A stretch of 64,000 nucleotides of DNA from RGIG5612 sp963589005 (lineage in GTDB: Bacteria > Bacillota > Clostridia > Lachnospirales > Lachnospiraceae). Positions within the stretch are counted from its first letter, which is position 1; each line of letters opens with the position of its first letter. A program made the position numbers and the translations under genes. Location: assembly GCA_963589005.1 (NCBI GenBank), contig CAVAJR010000001.1, forward strand, positions 1 to 64,000, written 5' to 3'. Under the pieces are notes generated by a model that saw only the letters and a program-made list of their open reading frames with translations, ran no database searches and had not been told where the DNA came from. Shown piece after piece: positions 33,581-42,893 of this stretch.

Positions 33581-34630
33581 TTGAGTACGAATCGTAGAAA
33601 ACGCAGATCAAAGAAGAATCCTGCAGTACGCAGAATATTGCATATCCTGTCAGTTATAGGAATTACTTTGGCTTTCGTTTTAGTAGGAGTAATACTGGCA
33701 TTGCTTATATTATTTAGAGGTCCTTCGCAGACGGCTCGTGTAGAGTGGGTTAATATGTTTAATGAAACCAGCCAAATGAAGTGGCTTCCGAGATTGTTTT
33801 TATCAGACGAGGAGGTTGACAAGATCATCAATTCGAGTCAGATAATGACTGTTGAGGAGGGAGAATATTCTGATACTGAAGCAATCGACACTACACAGAC
33901 AACAGATGAAATAGAGATAGTAGAAGTGTCAGGTGAATCCTTTAAGGGCGTAATGATGATAATTCATGATCCTTCTAAGGTCTTCCTGGGCACTGTGCCG
34001 GAGTTCTATGAAGGTCAGGGTCAGGTAGTCAAGGACTTGATAAATAATTATACTGGAGTTGTTGGCGGAATTAATGCCGGTGACTTTGTCGATCTGGGTA
34101 CTAATAACTCATTTACGGCGCAGCCCCTCGGTCTTGTCATCTCTGATGGGGAGATTGTATACTGCGAGTCCGGAGATTACGATACGTATTATCATATAAC
34201 AGGCATTACGAAAGACAACAAACTGGTGCTGGGTAATATTACAGCAAATGAAGCAATTGAGATGGGAATTCGAGACGCTGTTTATACCAACGAAATCACG
34301 ACAGGACCATTCCTTATCATGAATGGACAGCCTATGATAGCAGAGGTTCCTGATACATCTGTGTATGGCGGCGGTGTTAACCCTCGTACAGTAATAGGAC
34401 AGAGACAAGATGGTGCGATCATATTTCTCGTAGTTGATGGCCGTCAGGCCAACTCGCTGGGAGCAACATTCGTGGATCTGATATATTTGCTTCAGGAATA
34501 CGATGTATACAATGCGTGCGCTATGGATGGCGGTACTTCATCACAGATGGTATACAACGGCGAGATTCTGAATCATCCTTATTCAGGAACACCTCGTAGG
34601 TGCCCTACAGCATGGCTTGTAAGAGAGTAG
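33581..34630 (+). CDS. Phosphodiester glycosidase (NAGPA/DUF2233) family protein
   Basis: A 349-residue membrane-anchored protein. A very basic N-terminus (RRKRRSKKNP) leads into one helix (about residues 22-45); the outside domain is of the NAGPA type (phosphodiester glycosidase), shown by GGINAGDFVD, GVNPRTVIGQRQDGAIIFLVVDG and CAMDGGTSSQMVYNG. Family members remove N-acetylglucosamine from phosphodiesters or act in exopolysaccharide and wall-glycan metabolism. A TTG start at 33581 is chosen because AAAAGGAG and AAAGAGG lie just before it and because upstream in-frame codons run through a terminator; confidence in the start is moderate. It precedes an unknown membrane protein gene. Confidence 0.85.
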   Translation: MSTNRRKRRSKKNPAVRRILHILSVIGITLAFVLVGVILALLILFRGPSQTARVEWVNMFNETSQMKWLPRLFLSDEEVDKIINSSQIMTVEEGEYSDTEAIDTTQTTDEIEIVEVSGESFKGVMMIIHDPSKVFLGTVPEFYEGQGQVVKDLINNYTGVVGGINAGDFVDLGTNNSFTAQPLGLVISDGEIVYCESGDYDTYYHITGITKDNKLVLGNITANEAIEMGIRDAVYTNEITTGPFLIMNGQPMIAEVPDTSVYGGGVNPRTVIGQRQDGAIIFLVVDGRQANSLGATFVDLIYLLQEYDVYNACAMDGGTSSQMVYNGEILNHPYSGTPRRCPTAWLVRE

Positions 34631-34668
34631 AGCATTAGCTCTTAATAGTTGCGAAAAAGGAATAAAAC

Positions 34669-36120
34669 ATGGCAGATAATTTTTCAAATAGTGAATATAC
34701 TGAGTACAGCGGCTTCGATGGCAAGCCAAAGGTGCAGAAGGTAGCGGAAATCTATAGTTCTGACATTGATGAACAGGAAGATTATACCCCGCGCAATAAG
34801 GTATCATCAGAAAAGCAGAGGGCTGCACATCGGACATCATCCGCAGCTTCACATTCTTCAGCACAGAGAACAGCTAGATCTTCGTCACAGAGAAGCTCAC
34901 AGCCGCGCACATCAGCACAGAGAGGCTCAACTTCAAGGGCGGCTTCAGGAGATAGAGAAGGCAGACCTAATGTAAGAAGCCAGTCAACAAGACCGGCTTC
35001 CCGACCTGCAGGTACACGGGGCAGTGCACCGGTTCGCAGAAGAAAGAAAAACAGATTCAAGAAGGGATTACTGGCTTATATAGCATTGCTTGTGCTTATA
35101 TTAATAGTAGGATCAATATTGTTCTCAACTTATTTGGGCGCATATGAGAATAGCCGACCTTATAAAGAGGCTGAATCATTAACTAAGACTTTTTCTTCAT
35201 CTGATAACCTCACGAAGCTCCTTCAGGATAATACGGATAAGACGGATGTTATCGGTGATGTCAGCGCAGCAATTACATCTTGCGTAACTAATGCCTCAGG
35301 TAAGCAGATTTCCTATGTACAGAATAGTGATTTCCGTACAGATGCACCTTGTTATAACATAACGGCTGATGGCAAGATTATTGCCAAGGTTACGTTAGAA
35401 AAAGGATCCGACAAGGGATGGGGTTTCAGCGGATGGCAGGTCAGCAGGATTGCTATATCGGAATATCTTCCTGATACGACTACATACAAGATAATGGTGC
35501 CACAGGGAGGTACAGTATATCTGAACGGGGAAGCCCTTGACAGTTCTTATATTGCTGAGACTGGAGCGCCTAAGGCTCTTAAAAATATAGAACAATTTCT
35601 TACAACTGTTCCGGAATACGATACTTATTCAGTATCATTGGTATCGGAGCCGACTGTTACGGCCAAGGATGTTTCAGGAACTGATTTGACCGTGACGCAG
35701 TCCGACACTACATATGCAGCCTCAACAATAGATCAGACATTTATAGATTCAGTAAGTGCAAATGTTGAAGCTACAGTGGAAAAATATGCAACATATTTTA
35801 TTCATATGAGTTATAATTTGGCAGCGTACATGCTTCCTGACACAAATTATTATATTGCTCTTTTTGGTGATGAGGATTCATATGGTATAGATACATCATT
35901 GTATAACTATGAATATATCAGTAATTATGAGTTTACGACAAAGGAAATAAAAAATTATGTCAAGTATTCCGATGAATGTTTCAGCGTAGATGTTAAATAT
36001 CATATGCAAGTGGACTTCTCCGATGAAAAATTCAGCGATAATGATCAGGATCTTGATGCAACCTGGGTATTTGTTTACAGCAATAATGACTGGTATCTTG
36101 CAGACAGTCAGTCTCATTAA
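34669..36120 (+). CDS. Membrane protein with Ser/Arg-rich cytoplasmic tail
   Basis: A 483-residue protein without a family I can name. Residues about 45-125 are low complexity, rich in Ser, Arg, Gln, Ala and Thr (SSSQRSSQPRTSAQRGSTSR), ending in a strongly basic patch (RRRKKNRFKKG) before a single membrane helix at about 132-152. The large C-terminal part lies outside and has mixed alpha/beta character with repeated Thr/Ser and Tyr. The arrangement (disordered basic inside, one helix, outside domain) is seen in Firmicute envelope proteins. AAAGGAA precedes the ATG. It is probably cotranscribed with the NAGPA gene 38 nt upstream, and a terminator follows. Confidence 0.75.
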   Translation: MADNFSNSEYTEYSGFDGKPKVQKVAEIYSSDIDEQEDYTPRNKVSSEKQRAAHRTSSAASHSSAQRTARSSSQRSSQPRTSAQRGSTSRAASGDREGRPNVRSQSTRPASRPAGTRGSAPVRRRKKNRFKKGLLAYIALLVLILIVGSILFSTYLGAYENSRPYKEAESLTKTFSSSDNLTKLLQDNTDKTDVIGDVSAAITSCVTNASGKQISYVQNSDFRTDAPCYNITADGKIIAKVTLEKGSDKGWGFSGWQVSRIAISEYLPDTTTYKIMVPQGGTVYLNGEALDSSYIAETGAPKALKNIEQFLTTVPEYDTYSVSLVSEPTVTAKDVSGTDLTVTQSDTTYAASTIDQTFIDSVSANVEATVEKYATYFIHMSYNLAAYMLPDTNYYIALFGDEDSYGIDTSLYNYEYISNYEFTTKEIKNYVKYSDECFSVDVKYHMQVDFSDEKFSDNDQDLDATWVFVYSNNDWYLADSQSH

Positions 36121-36477
36121 GTTTAGTGAGTAATGCAAACGTAACAATATTTGAATGGTAGGGAATGTGATGAATTATATATTTCCCGCAGTTTAGGATT
36201 TTTATTTACTAGTATTTGACTAATATAGAGACCTGTGGTATTTTCAAACCACAGGTTTTTCTTTGCGTAAAAATGAGCCAAGTGACCATATTTATATGGA
36301 TATCGGCATAAATTCTATCCCGCAAATAAATCTGAAAATCACATCAATTGATAAAATCCAATATTTTTTAGAATGATTCGTTGCTTAAAGATGGCAGCAC
36401 TTTTTGTCGTGCTGAATATGATATGCATCATGCCAGATGTAAGTGCATATTTCATACAACGAGTCGGAAAGGAAAAA
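36121..36477. other. Intergenic region before comM
   Basis: 357 nt. It contains the terminator at 36231-36261 and otherwise no clear feature. The 105 nt before the comM ATG are open in the comM frame but do not resemble the family. Confidence 0.6.
36231..36261 (+). terminator. Rho-independent terminator
   Basis: A perfect 9-bp stem ACCTGTGGT (36231-36239) with ACCACAGGT (36248-36256), then TTTTCTTT. Confidence 0.93.
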
Positions 36478-37992
36478 ATGTTTAGCAGAGTTTTTAGCGG
36501 AAATATCACTGGTGTGGATGCAAGTATCGTACGTGTCGAGGCCGATGTATCAGGCGGTCTTCCCCAATTTAACATGGTAGGACTTCTGTCCTCGGAAATA
36601 AGAGAGGCTAAGGAACGGGTAGAGAGGGCTTTTTTGAATTCGGGTTTCGAACTTCCTGCCCGCAAGATCACAGTTAATTTATCACCTGCCAGCATCAGGA
36701 AGCAGGGTTCGGGCTTCGATGTTCCTATAGCAGTTGCTATATTGACATCATTGGGACTGATAAAGGAAGAAGCACTTAAAAACAAACTCTTTATAGGTGA
36801 GCTGAGTCTTGACGGACATATCAATAAAGTATGCGGTGTGCTTCCGGTGGCACTGTTGGCTCAAAAGGAAGGAATCAATACTGTAGTGGTTCCGATGGAC
36901 AATGTATTCGAGGGTTCTGCAATAGAAAAACTGAATGTATACGGCGTATCTAATCTTAAGGAATTAGTGGAATGTCTTAACAAAAACGCATTTACTAAGA
37001 CGGATCATATAGATCTGGAGCAGGCACTTGAAGAATCGTATACAGCAGGAGATACAGATTACCTTGATATACGAGGACAAGACCAGGCTAAAAGAGCTAC
37101 AGAGGTGGCGGTAGCAGGATTTCACAATTTGATGTATGTAGGGCCGCCCGGCTCCGGCAAAAGCATGATGGCCAGAAGAATTCCCACAATATTAAGTCGA
37201 CTCAGTAAGGAAGAATGTCTTGAGATATCTAAGATATACAGCGTTATGGGATTGCTCCCGGATAAATCGCTGGTCTTAACAAGGCCCTTCAGGTCACCGC
37301 ATCATAGCATAACAGCACCGGCACTGGTAGGGGGAATGGGCAATCCCCGTCCCGGAGAGATCACTCTGGCACATAAGGGAATCTTGTTTCTTGATGAAGC
37401 GGCTGAATTCAAGAAAAATGTAATAGAGATGCTGAGACAGCCATTAGAGGACAGGCAGGTTGTTATCTCGAGGATGGCAGGAAATATGGTATTTCCTGCG
37501 GATTTTATGCTCGTTTTGGCTGCTAACCCGTGTCCTTGCGGTTATTATCCGGACAGGCAGCATTGTATGTGCTCGCAGGCTGATATCAACAGGTATTTTG
37601 GTAAGCTTAAAGGACCGATTCTGGACAGGATAGATATCTGTGTCGGAACAACGAAGCTGCAGGTAGGGGAATTTACCATTACTAAGGGTCTTAGTTCTGA
37701 GCAGATGCGCGCAAATATTATGAAGGCACAGAAGATACAGGAAGAAAGATTTAAAAATTGTGATTTTAAATTCAATTCTCAGATGGGACGAAAAGAGATA
37801 GAACGTTTCTGCGTTATTGATGAGGAAGCCAGAAAGCTGCTGGATAATGCTTATGAAAAATATAACATGACAGCAAGGGGATATTACAAAATCATAAAGG
37901 TTTCAAGAACAATAGCGGATTTAGATGGCACGGAGAATATAAATAAAAGGCATATTCTGGAAGCTATAGGATATAGAAATATGCATGAGTAA
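36478..37992 (+). CDS. comM: YifB/ComM-family Mg-chelatase-like AAA ATPase
   Basis: A 504-residue ComM. The N-terminal domain (SGNITGVDASIVRVEADVSG, FDVPIAVAIL) is followed by an AAA+ core with Walker A GPPGSGKSMMARR near residue 222, GILFLDEAAEF and a Cys-rich insertion NPCPCGYYPDRQHCMCS, then LDRIDICV. In naturally competent bacteria ComM is a hexameric helicase that extends branch migration during recombination of incoming DNA. The ATG at 36478 follows GGAAAGG; the 35 in-frame codons upstream are not family sequence. dprA follows, as in many competent lineages. Confidence 0.93.
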   Translation: MFSRVFSGNITGVDASIVRVEADVSGGLPQFNMVGLLSSEIREAKERVERAFLNSGFELPARKITVNLSPASIRKQGSGFDVPIAVAILTSLGLIKEEALKNKLFIGELSLDGHINKVCGVLPVALLAQKEGINTVVVPMDNVFEGSAIEKLNVYGVSNLKELVECLNKNAFTKTDHIDLEQALEESYTAGDTDYLDIRGQDQAKRATEVAVAGFHNLMYVGPPGSGKSMMARRIPTILSRLSKEECLEISKIYSVMGLLPDKSLVLTRPFRSPHHSITAPALVGGMGNPRPGEITLAHKGILFLDEAAEFKKNVIEMLRQPLEDRQVVISRMAGNMVFPADFMLVLAANPCPCGYYPDRQHCMCSQADINRYFGKLKGPILDRIDICVGTTKLQVGEFTITKGLSSEQMRANIMKAQKIQEERFKNCDFKFNSQMGRKEIERFCVIDEEARKLLDNAYEKYNMTARGYYKIIKVSRTIADLDGTENINKRHILEAIGYRNMHE

Positions 37993-38245
37993 GATGAATT
38001 CTGTATTTAGCAGGGAGTGTACCATTTAGGTGGGAGACTAACCGGGAATTAAAAACAAAGTCAAGCATAACACAACATGTGGTACTGAAATAAGAAAGTA
38101 CATGCCGGATGAAGCATCACGCGAAACGAAAAATCGAGCTTCGGACAGACTGGCATAGAACAGTGGGGGAATCTTACTTATTGAAGGTTCACAATATGTG
38201 ACAGATCAGAATAATTTAAAGCAGAAATTACAGGAGATAATACAT

Positions 38246-39343
38246 ATGACACAGGAAGAATATTGGTTTTGGTTATGTAATATACAGGGATTGTATCAGG
38301 AGGGAATCAGGAAATTGCTTAAGGTATTTTATGATCCGTCCGAAATATATAAGACATCTGAGGATATGCTGATAAGATCCGGAGTAATTGATAAAAAGCA
38401 GGCTCATGACATAGTAATGTCAAAAAACAATTTAAGAAGCATGTACAAGTTAGACAAGCTGAAAAAGGACGGGATAACATTTGTCTATTACGGAAGCGAT
38501 CTGTATCCGGAGGCTTTTCTTTCACTGACAGACAAGCCATATTCACTTTATCTGAAGGGGCAAATGCCGGATCCGGAATATCCGTCGGTAGGTATCGTAG
38601 GCGCGAGATCCTGCTCAGGGTATGGTAAGGAAATGGCGCTTAAATGCTCGCAGACATTGGCAATAAACGGAATTCAGATCATAAGCGGAATGGCAATAGG
38701 TGTGGATTCCTATGCTTCCAAGGGAGCGCTGGAGGTAGGCGGGAAAACATTTGTGGTATTAGGAAGCGGCATAGATGTAATATATCCGCAGGATAATATA
38801 GAGCTGTATTACCAGATAATCCTAAATGGCGGCGGTGTAATATCGGAATATCCCATGGGAACAGCACCTATCGGATGGCAGTTCCCGCACAGAAACCGGC
38901 TTATAAGTGCGCTGTCAGACAAATTACTTATTATAGAAGCCAGAAAGCATAGCGGAACGCTGACAACAGCATCCTATGCACTAGCTCAGGGCAAGGACAT
39001 TTATGCCGTCCCGGGAAGAATAACCGATCCTCTAAGCGAGGGCTGCAACAGGTTAATAGCAGATGGTGCGGGATTATTGCTGGATCCTAAGGATATTGTA
39101 GAGGAATTCTACGGTAAATCGAGGTTACATAATATAACAGAATACAAGAAAATCAGTAAAGAACAGGTTCAGGGCAGTCAATATACCAGGATCGAGAATG
39201 TGCTTAGTTTCGATTCACAGACAACAGAGCAGATAGCAGCGAAATGCGAGATGCCGGTTGACGAGGTGTCAGCTTGCCTGACAGAAATGGAGCTGATCGG
39301 AATGTGCAGCCAGATATCACAGGGACTTTATGTCAAGCTATAA
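38246..39343 (+). CDS. dprA: DNA-processing protein DprA
   Basis: A 365-residue DprA, which protects incoming single-stranded DNA and loads RecA during transformation. The Rossmann-like core shows GIVGARSCSGYGKEMALK near residue 113, SGMAIGVDSYASKGAL, LGSGIDVIYPQDN and the basic DNA-binding WQFPHRNRLISALSD; the C-terminal winged helix (QTTEQIAAKCEMPVDEVSA) is present. The ATG at 38246 has CAGGAGATAA upstream; a GTG at 38198 would add 16 residues and is also possible. About 250 nt separate it from comM, with only weak inverted repeats. Confidence 0.93.
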   Translation: MTQEEYWFWLCNIQGLYQEGIRKLLKVFYDPSEIYKTSEDMLIRSGVIDKKQAHDIVMSKNNLRSMYKLDKLKKDGITFVYYGSDLYPEAFLSLTDKPYSLYLKGQMPDPEYPSVGIVGARSCSGYGKEMALKCSQTLAINGIQIISGMAIGVDSYASKGALEVGGKTFVVLGSGIDVIYPQDNIELYYQIILNGGGVISEYPMGTAPIGWQFPHRNRLISALSDKLLIIEARKHSGTLTTASYALAQGKDIYAVPGRITDPLSEGCNRLIADGAGLLLDPKDIVEEFYGKSRLHNITEYKKISKEQVQGSQYTRIENVLSFDSQTTEQIAAKCEMPVDEVSACLTEMELIGMCSQISQGLYVKL

Positions 39344-39432
39344 CCGTCCAAGGCATGAAATGAACTTGAATATTACCGGAATATAAGCCCGCGTGAAAGC
39401 ATGCATCAGCATTTGCAGCAAAAAGCTTGTGC

Positions 39433-39462
39433 TTGACATAATGTTATGGTAAGTGCTATTAA
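39433..39462 (+). promoter_or_regulatory. Possible topA promoter
   Basis: Consensus TTGACA at 39433-39438 with TATTAA at 39457-39462 (18-nt spacer). The -10 match is moderate. The topA ATG at 39483 lies only about 15 nt after the predicted start site and has CGGAGGTGG before it. Confidence 0.5.
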
Positions 39463-39482
39463 ATAATACTCGGAGGTGGAGT

Positions 39483-41432
39483 ATGGCCAAAAATCTTGTA
39501 ATAGTTGAGTCGCCTGCTAAGGTTAAGACCGTTAAGAAATATATAGGAAGCAATTATGATGTAGTAGCTTCTAAGGGACATGTACGCGATCTTCCTAAGA
39601 GTTCCATGGGAATTGATATAGAGAATGATTTTGAACCTAAGTATATTACCATAAGAGGCAAGGGGGATATGCTGGCTGAGCTTAGGAAGCTGTCCAAGGA
39701 CGCACCTAAGGTTTATCTTGCAACTGACCCTGACCGTGAGGGAGAGGCTATAAGCTGGCATCTGGCTCAGGCACTGGGACTGGATTCCAAGAAAATGAAA
39801 CGAATTACCTTCAATGAGATCACCAAGACGGCGGTATCTCAGTCTCTTAAAAATTCCAGAGACATTGATATGAATCTTGTTGATGCTCAGCAGGCAAGGC
39901 GAGTTCTTGACAGGCTGGTAGGATATGGAATCAGTCCGATACTTTGGGAAAAGGTGAAAAGAGGTCTGAGTGCCGGTCGTGTCCAGTCGGTAGCTCTCAG
40001 AATGATCTGTGACAGAGATAAGGAAATAGATGAATTCGTTCCTGAGGAGTATTGGAATCTGGATGCGCTGGTATCCATCAAGAATGAGAAGAAGCCGGTT
40101 CCTGCCAAATTCTATGGAACCAAGTCAGAGAAGATAAATATTACGAATAAGGAACAATTGGATCAGATCCTTGCGGCACTTGATGGCCAGCAAATGTATA
40201 TTGATGATATTAAGAAGACAGAGAGGATCAAGAAGGCACCGCTGCCATTTGTTACAAGCACAATGCAGCAGGAGGCATCTAAGGTGCTGAACTTCTCTAC
40301 CCAGAAGACCATGAGAGTGGCTCAGCAGCTATATGAAAGCGGTATGATCACATATCTTCGTACAGATTCTACGCGTGTTGCTGATGAGGCTATTAAAATG
40401 GCGCAGGGATTCATTGCAGCTCATTATGGCAATGAATATGTAAGCTTCGCCGCTGCTGCCAAGTCTGGCAAAGGCAATGTTCAGGATGCTCATGAGGCCA
40501 TAAGACCTACAGATATAAATGTGGTTCCGGAGGAAGCAAAAAATAAACTGGACAAGGATGCATTCAGATTGTACCAGCTTATATGGAAGAGATTTGCCGC
40601 CAGCAGAATGACTAATGCCAGATATGATGTCACAGCTATAAATTTCTGCTGTGCCGGATATTTGTTTAAGGCATCAGCGTCAAAGCAGACATTTGACGGA
40701 TTTATGAAGGTATATGTTTCCAGTGACGACGAGAAGGAGGAGAAGAATACTGTTGTTTCTAATCTGACTACGGACTCGGTGGTAACAGGAGCTGAGTATG
40801 AAGGAAGCCAGCATTTTACACAGCCGCCGGCGCATTTTACAGAAGCGTCACTGGTAAAGGCAATGGAAGAACTGGGTATCGGAAGACCTAGTACATATGC
40901 GCCAACCATTACAACAATTCTTGCAAGACATTATGTTAAGAAGGAGAAGAAAAATCTCCTGGCAACAGAACTGGGAATTGTTGTTAACAATATAATGGAA
41001 ACTGCATTTAAGGATATTGTAGATACACAATTTACAGCGAAGATCGAGAGCAAGCTTGATAAGATAGAAGAGGGTACTCAGGAATGGAAGGAAGTAATAA
41101 GAGATTTCTATCCGGGTCTTAAGTCTTCCATAGATGAGGCAAGAGCTAAACTTACCAAGATAAAAGTTAAAGATGAAGTAACTGATGTTATCTGTGATAA
41201 ATGCGGAAGGAATATGGTCATTAAATTCGGACCCCACGGCAAATTCCTGGCCTGTCCGGGATTTCCGGAATGTCGAAATACGAAGCCTTTTGTTGAAAAA
41301 GCCGGTGTTAAATGTCCGGACTGCGGCAAGGACCTTGTTGTAAGAAAGACACAGAAGGGTCGGATATATTACGGCTGTGAGGGATATCCGGAGTGTAATT
41401 TCATGTCATGGAAGAAGCCGGAAACGAAATAA
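39483..41432 (+). CDS. topA: DNA topoisomerase I
   Basis: A 649-residue type IA topoisomerase, which relaxes negative supercoils. The Toprim domain has IVESPAKVKTVKKYIG and the acidic ATDPDREGEAISWHL; the catalytic Tyr lies in MITYLRTDSTRVADEA near residue 297. Two four-Cys zinc ribbons close the protein (CDKCGRNM...CPGFPEC and CPDCGKDL...CEGYPEC). The protein is somewhat shorter than E. coli TopA, with fewer C-terminal ribbons. dprA-topA is the usual Firmicute order. Confidence 0.97.
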   Translation: MAKNLVIVESPAKVKTVKKYIGSNYDVVASKGHVRDLPKSSMGIDIENDFEPKYITIRGKGDMLAELRKLSKDAPKVYLATDPDREGEAISWHLAQALGLDSKKMKRITFNEITKTAVSQSLKNSRDIDMNLVDAQQARRVLDRLVGYGISPILWEKVKRGLSAGRVQSVALRMICDRDKEIDEFVPEEYWNLDALVSIKNEKKPVPAKFYGTKSEKINITNKEQLDQILAALDGQQMYIDDIKKTERIKKAPLPFVTSTMQQEASKVLNFSTQKTMRVAQQLYESGMITYLRTDSTRVADEAIKMAQGFIAAHYGNEYVSFAAAAKSGKGNVQDAHEAIRPTDINVVPEEAKNKLDKDAFRLYQLIWKRFAASRMTNARYDVTAINFCCAGYLFKASASKQTFDGFMKVYVSSDDEKEEKNTVVSNLTTDSVVTGAEYEGSQHFTQPPAHFTEASLVKAMEELGIGRPSTYAPTITTILARHYVKKEKKNLLATELGIVVNNIMETAFKDIVDTQFTAKIESKLDKIEEGTQEWKEVIRDFYPGLKSSIDEARAKLTKIKVKDEVTDVICDKCGRNMVIKFGPHGKFLACPGFPECRNTKPFVEKAGVKCPDCGKDLVVRKTQKGRIYYGCEGYPECNFMSWKKPETK

Positions 41433-41483
41433 TGCATGCCTATAATTGATAATCGTCTTTTGCAATAAAGTATTTACAAAACA

Positions 41484-41512
41484 TTGCGGATTGCAGAGCT
41501 TTTTTGTAGAAT
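41484..41512 (+). promoter_or_regulatory. Possible comEA promoter
   Basis: TTGCGG at 41484-41489, 17 nt, TAGAAT at 41507-41512. Confidence 0.5.
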
Positions 41513-41549
41513 ATAGTTGTCAAAGGGTTTTTCCTGCAAGCAGGGAAAA

Positions 41550-42149
41550 ATGAAAATTAAAATAATAAAGTGGTTTCCGGCGCTTCTTGCTGTAGTGACA
41601 GCAGGTGTGGTCTTCTGTTGTTCGTGTGCAGATACGGATAACAAGGTTGAAATAATAGAAGAAGATGCAGCAGATGAAGACTCGTTAGTGCAGTCAGAGG
41701 CTGAGACAGCGTATGAAACAAATACTCAAGCAGGTGTCTGGGTATATGTCTGCGGTGAAGTGAAAGACCCGGGAGTATATTACCTTGAGGCATCGTCACG
41801 GATCATGGATGCCATTGAGATGGCAGGCGGTATGACAGCTGATGCAGACAGAGTACATTTAAATCTGGCATCACCTATAGAGGACGGGCAGAGAATATAT
41901 GTTCCGAATGTTTCGCAGGCTGCGGAAGGAACGCCGGAGATATATACAGCGGAAGAGTCGGGATTGATCGATCTTAATACCGCTTCCCTGGAGGAGCTTA
42001 AGACATTGCCGGGAATAGGAGATTCGAAGGCATCGGCTATTATTGAGTACAGAAAAAGTACTCCATTTGAAACGATAGAGGACATAATGAATGTTTCCGG
42101 AATAAAAGAAAATTCCTTCCAGAAAATAAAGGATATGATCAAGGTCTGA
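41550..42149 (+). CDS. comEA: ComEA-type DNA-binding competence protein
   Basis: A 199-residue exported protein. A signal or lipoprotein-like N-terminus (hydrophobic to FCCSC near residue 24) is followed by an acidic linker, an SLBB domain (VWVYVCGEVKDPGVYYL, RIYVPN) and a C-terminal helix-hairpin-helix (LIDLNTASLEELKTLPGIGD, KASAIIEYRK). ComEA binds double-stranded DNA at the outer face of the membrane and passes it to ComEC, encoded 3 kb downstream. The ATG at 41550 is preferred since it places the basic signal peptide at the start; AGGGA is close by. An in-frame TTG at 41517 would add 11 residues. Confidence 0.92.
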   Translation: MKIKIIKWFPALLAVVTAGVVFCCSCADTDNKVEIIEEDAADEDSLVQSEAETAYETNTQAGVWVYVCGEVKDPGVYYLEASSRIMDAIEMAGGMTADADRVHLNLASPIEDGQRIYVPNVSQAAEGTPEIYTAEESGLIDLNTASLEELKTLPGIGDSKASAIIEYRKSTPFETIEDIMNVSGIKENSFQKIKDMIKV

Positions 42150-42209
42150 GTAACATGGCTGTGACAGTTTGAGAGAGACAAGTGCATCAAAAGGCCGGCG
42201 GAGATAAAT

Positions 42210-42893
42210 ATGAGTAAAGTACTAGTTGTTGATGATGAAAAGTTAATAGTTAAGGGAATTAAGTTTTCGCTTGAAGGCGATGGAATGGAAGTTGAATGTG
42301 CTTATGATGGCGAGGAAGCTCTTGCTAAAATAAAGGAAAACGATTTCGACATCGTCCTTTTGGATGTTATGCTGCCAAAACTGGATGGCTTTGAAGTCTG
42401 TAAGGCCGTCAGGGAATTTTCAAATGTGCCTATTATCATGTTGACTGCCAAAGACAGCGATATGGATAAAATATTAGGTCTTGATTACGGCGCCGATGAC
42501 TATATCACTAAGCCGTTTAATATTCTTGAAGTTAAAGCCAGAATAAAGGCAACTCTCAGAAGAAGCAGAAGGACTGCTTCTGATAATGCCAGCCAGATAG
42601 TAAAGGGCGATCTGAAACTTGATGTTGATGCAAGAAGAGTGATGATCAAGGATAACGAGGTTAATCTTACTGCCAAGGAATTCGATTTGCTGGAACTTTT
42701 AGTTAATAATCCAAACAAGGTTTATTCCCGAGAACAGCTTCTAAGCATTGTATGGGGATATGAATATCCCGGTGATGTCAGGACAGTTGATGTTCATGTC
42801 AGAAGACTAAGAGAGAAGATCGAGGAGAATCCAAAAGAACCAAAATATGTAAATACCAAGTGGGGAGTGGGTTATTATTTTAAAGCGCAGTAG
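42210..42893 (+). CDS. OmpR-family response regulator (WalR-like)
   Basis: A 227-residue regulator. The receiver domain has the acidic pocket VVDDEK, phospho-accepting Asp52 (LLDVMLP), the conserved Thr (MLTAKD) and Lys (YITKPFN); the winged-helix DNA-binding domain ends DVHVRRLREKIEENPKEPKY and VGYYFK. It is closest in character to WalR/YycF and PhoP regulators, which often control wall metabolism. Its histidine kinase is encoded just downstream and overlaps its 3' end. It lies between comEA and comEC, an unusual insertion of signalling genes into that pair. Confidence 0.94.
   Translation: MSKVLVVDDEKLIVKGIKFSLEGDGMEVECAYDGEEALAKIKENDFDIVLLDVMLPKLDGFEVCKAVREFSNVPIIMLTAKDSDMDKILGLDYGADDYITKPFNILEVKARIKATLRRSRRTASDNASQIVKGDLKLDVDARRVMIKDNEVNLTAKEFDLLELLVNNPNKVYSREQLLSIVWGYEYPGDVRTVDVHVRRLREKIEENPKEPKYVNTKWGVGYYFKAQ

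Noticed and set aside
34782..35060. Minus-strand frame over the Ser/Arg-rich tail
   Set aside because: It is a compositional shadow of the repetitive coding sequence, rich in Leu, Glu and Cys, with no start signal.
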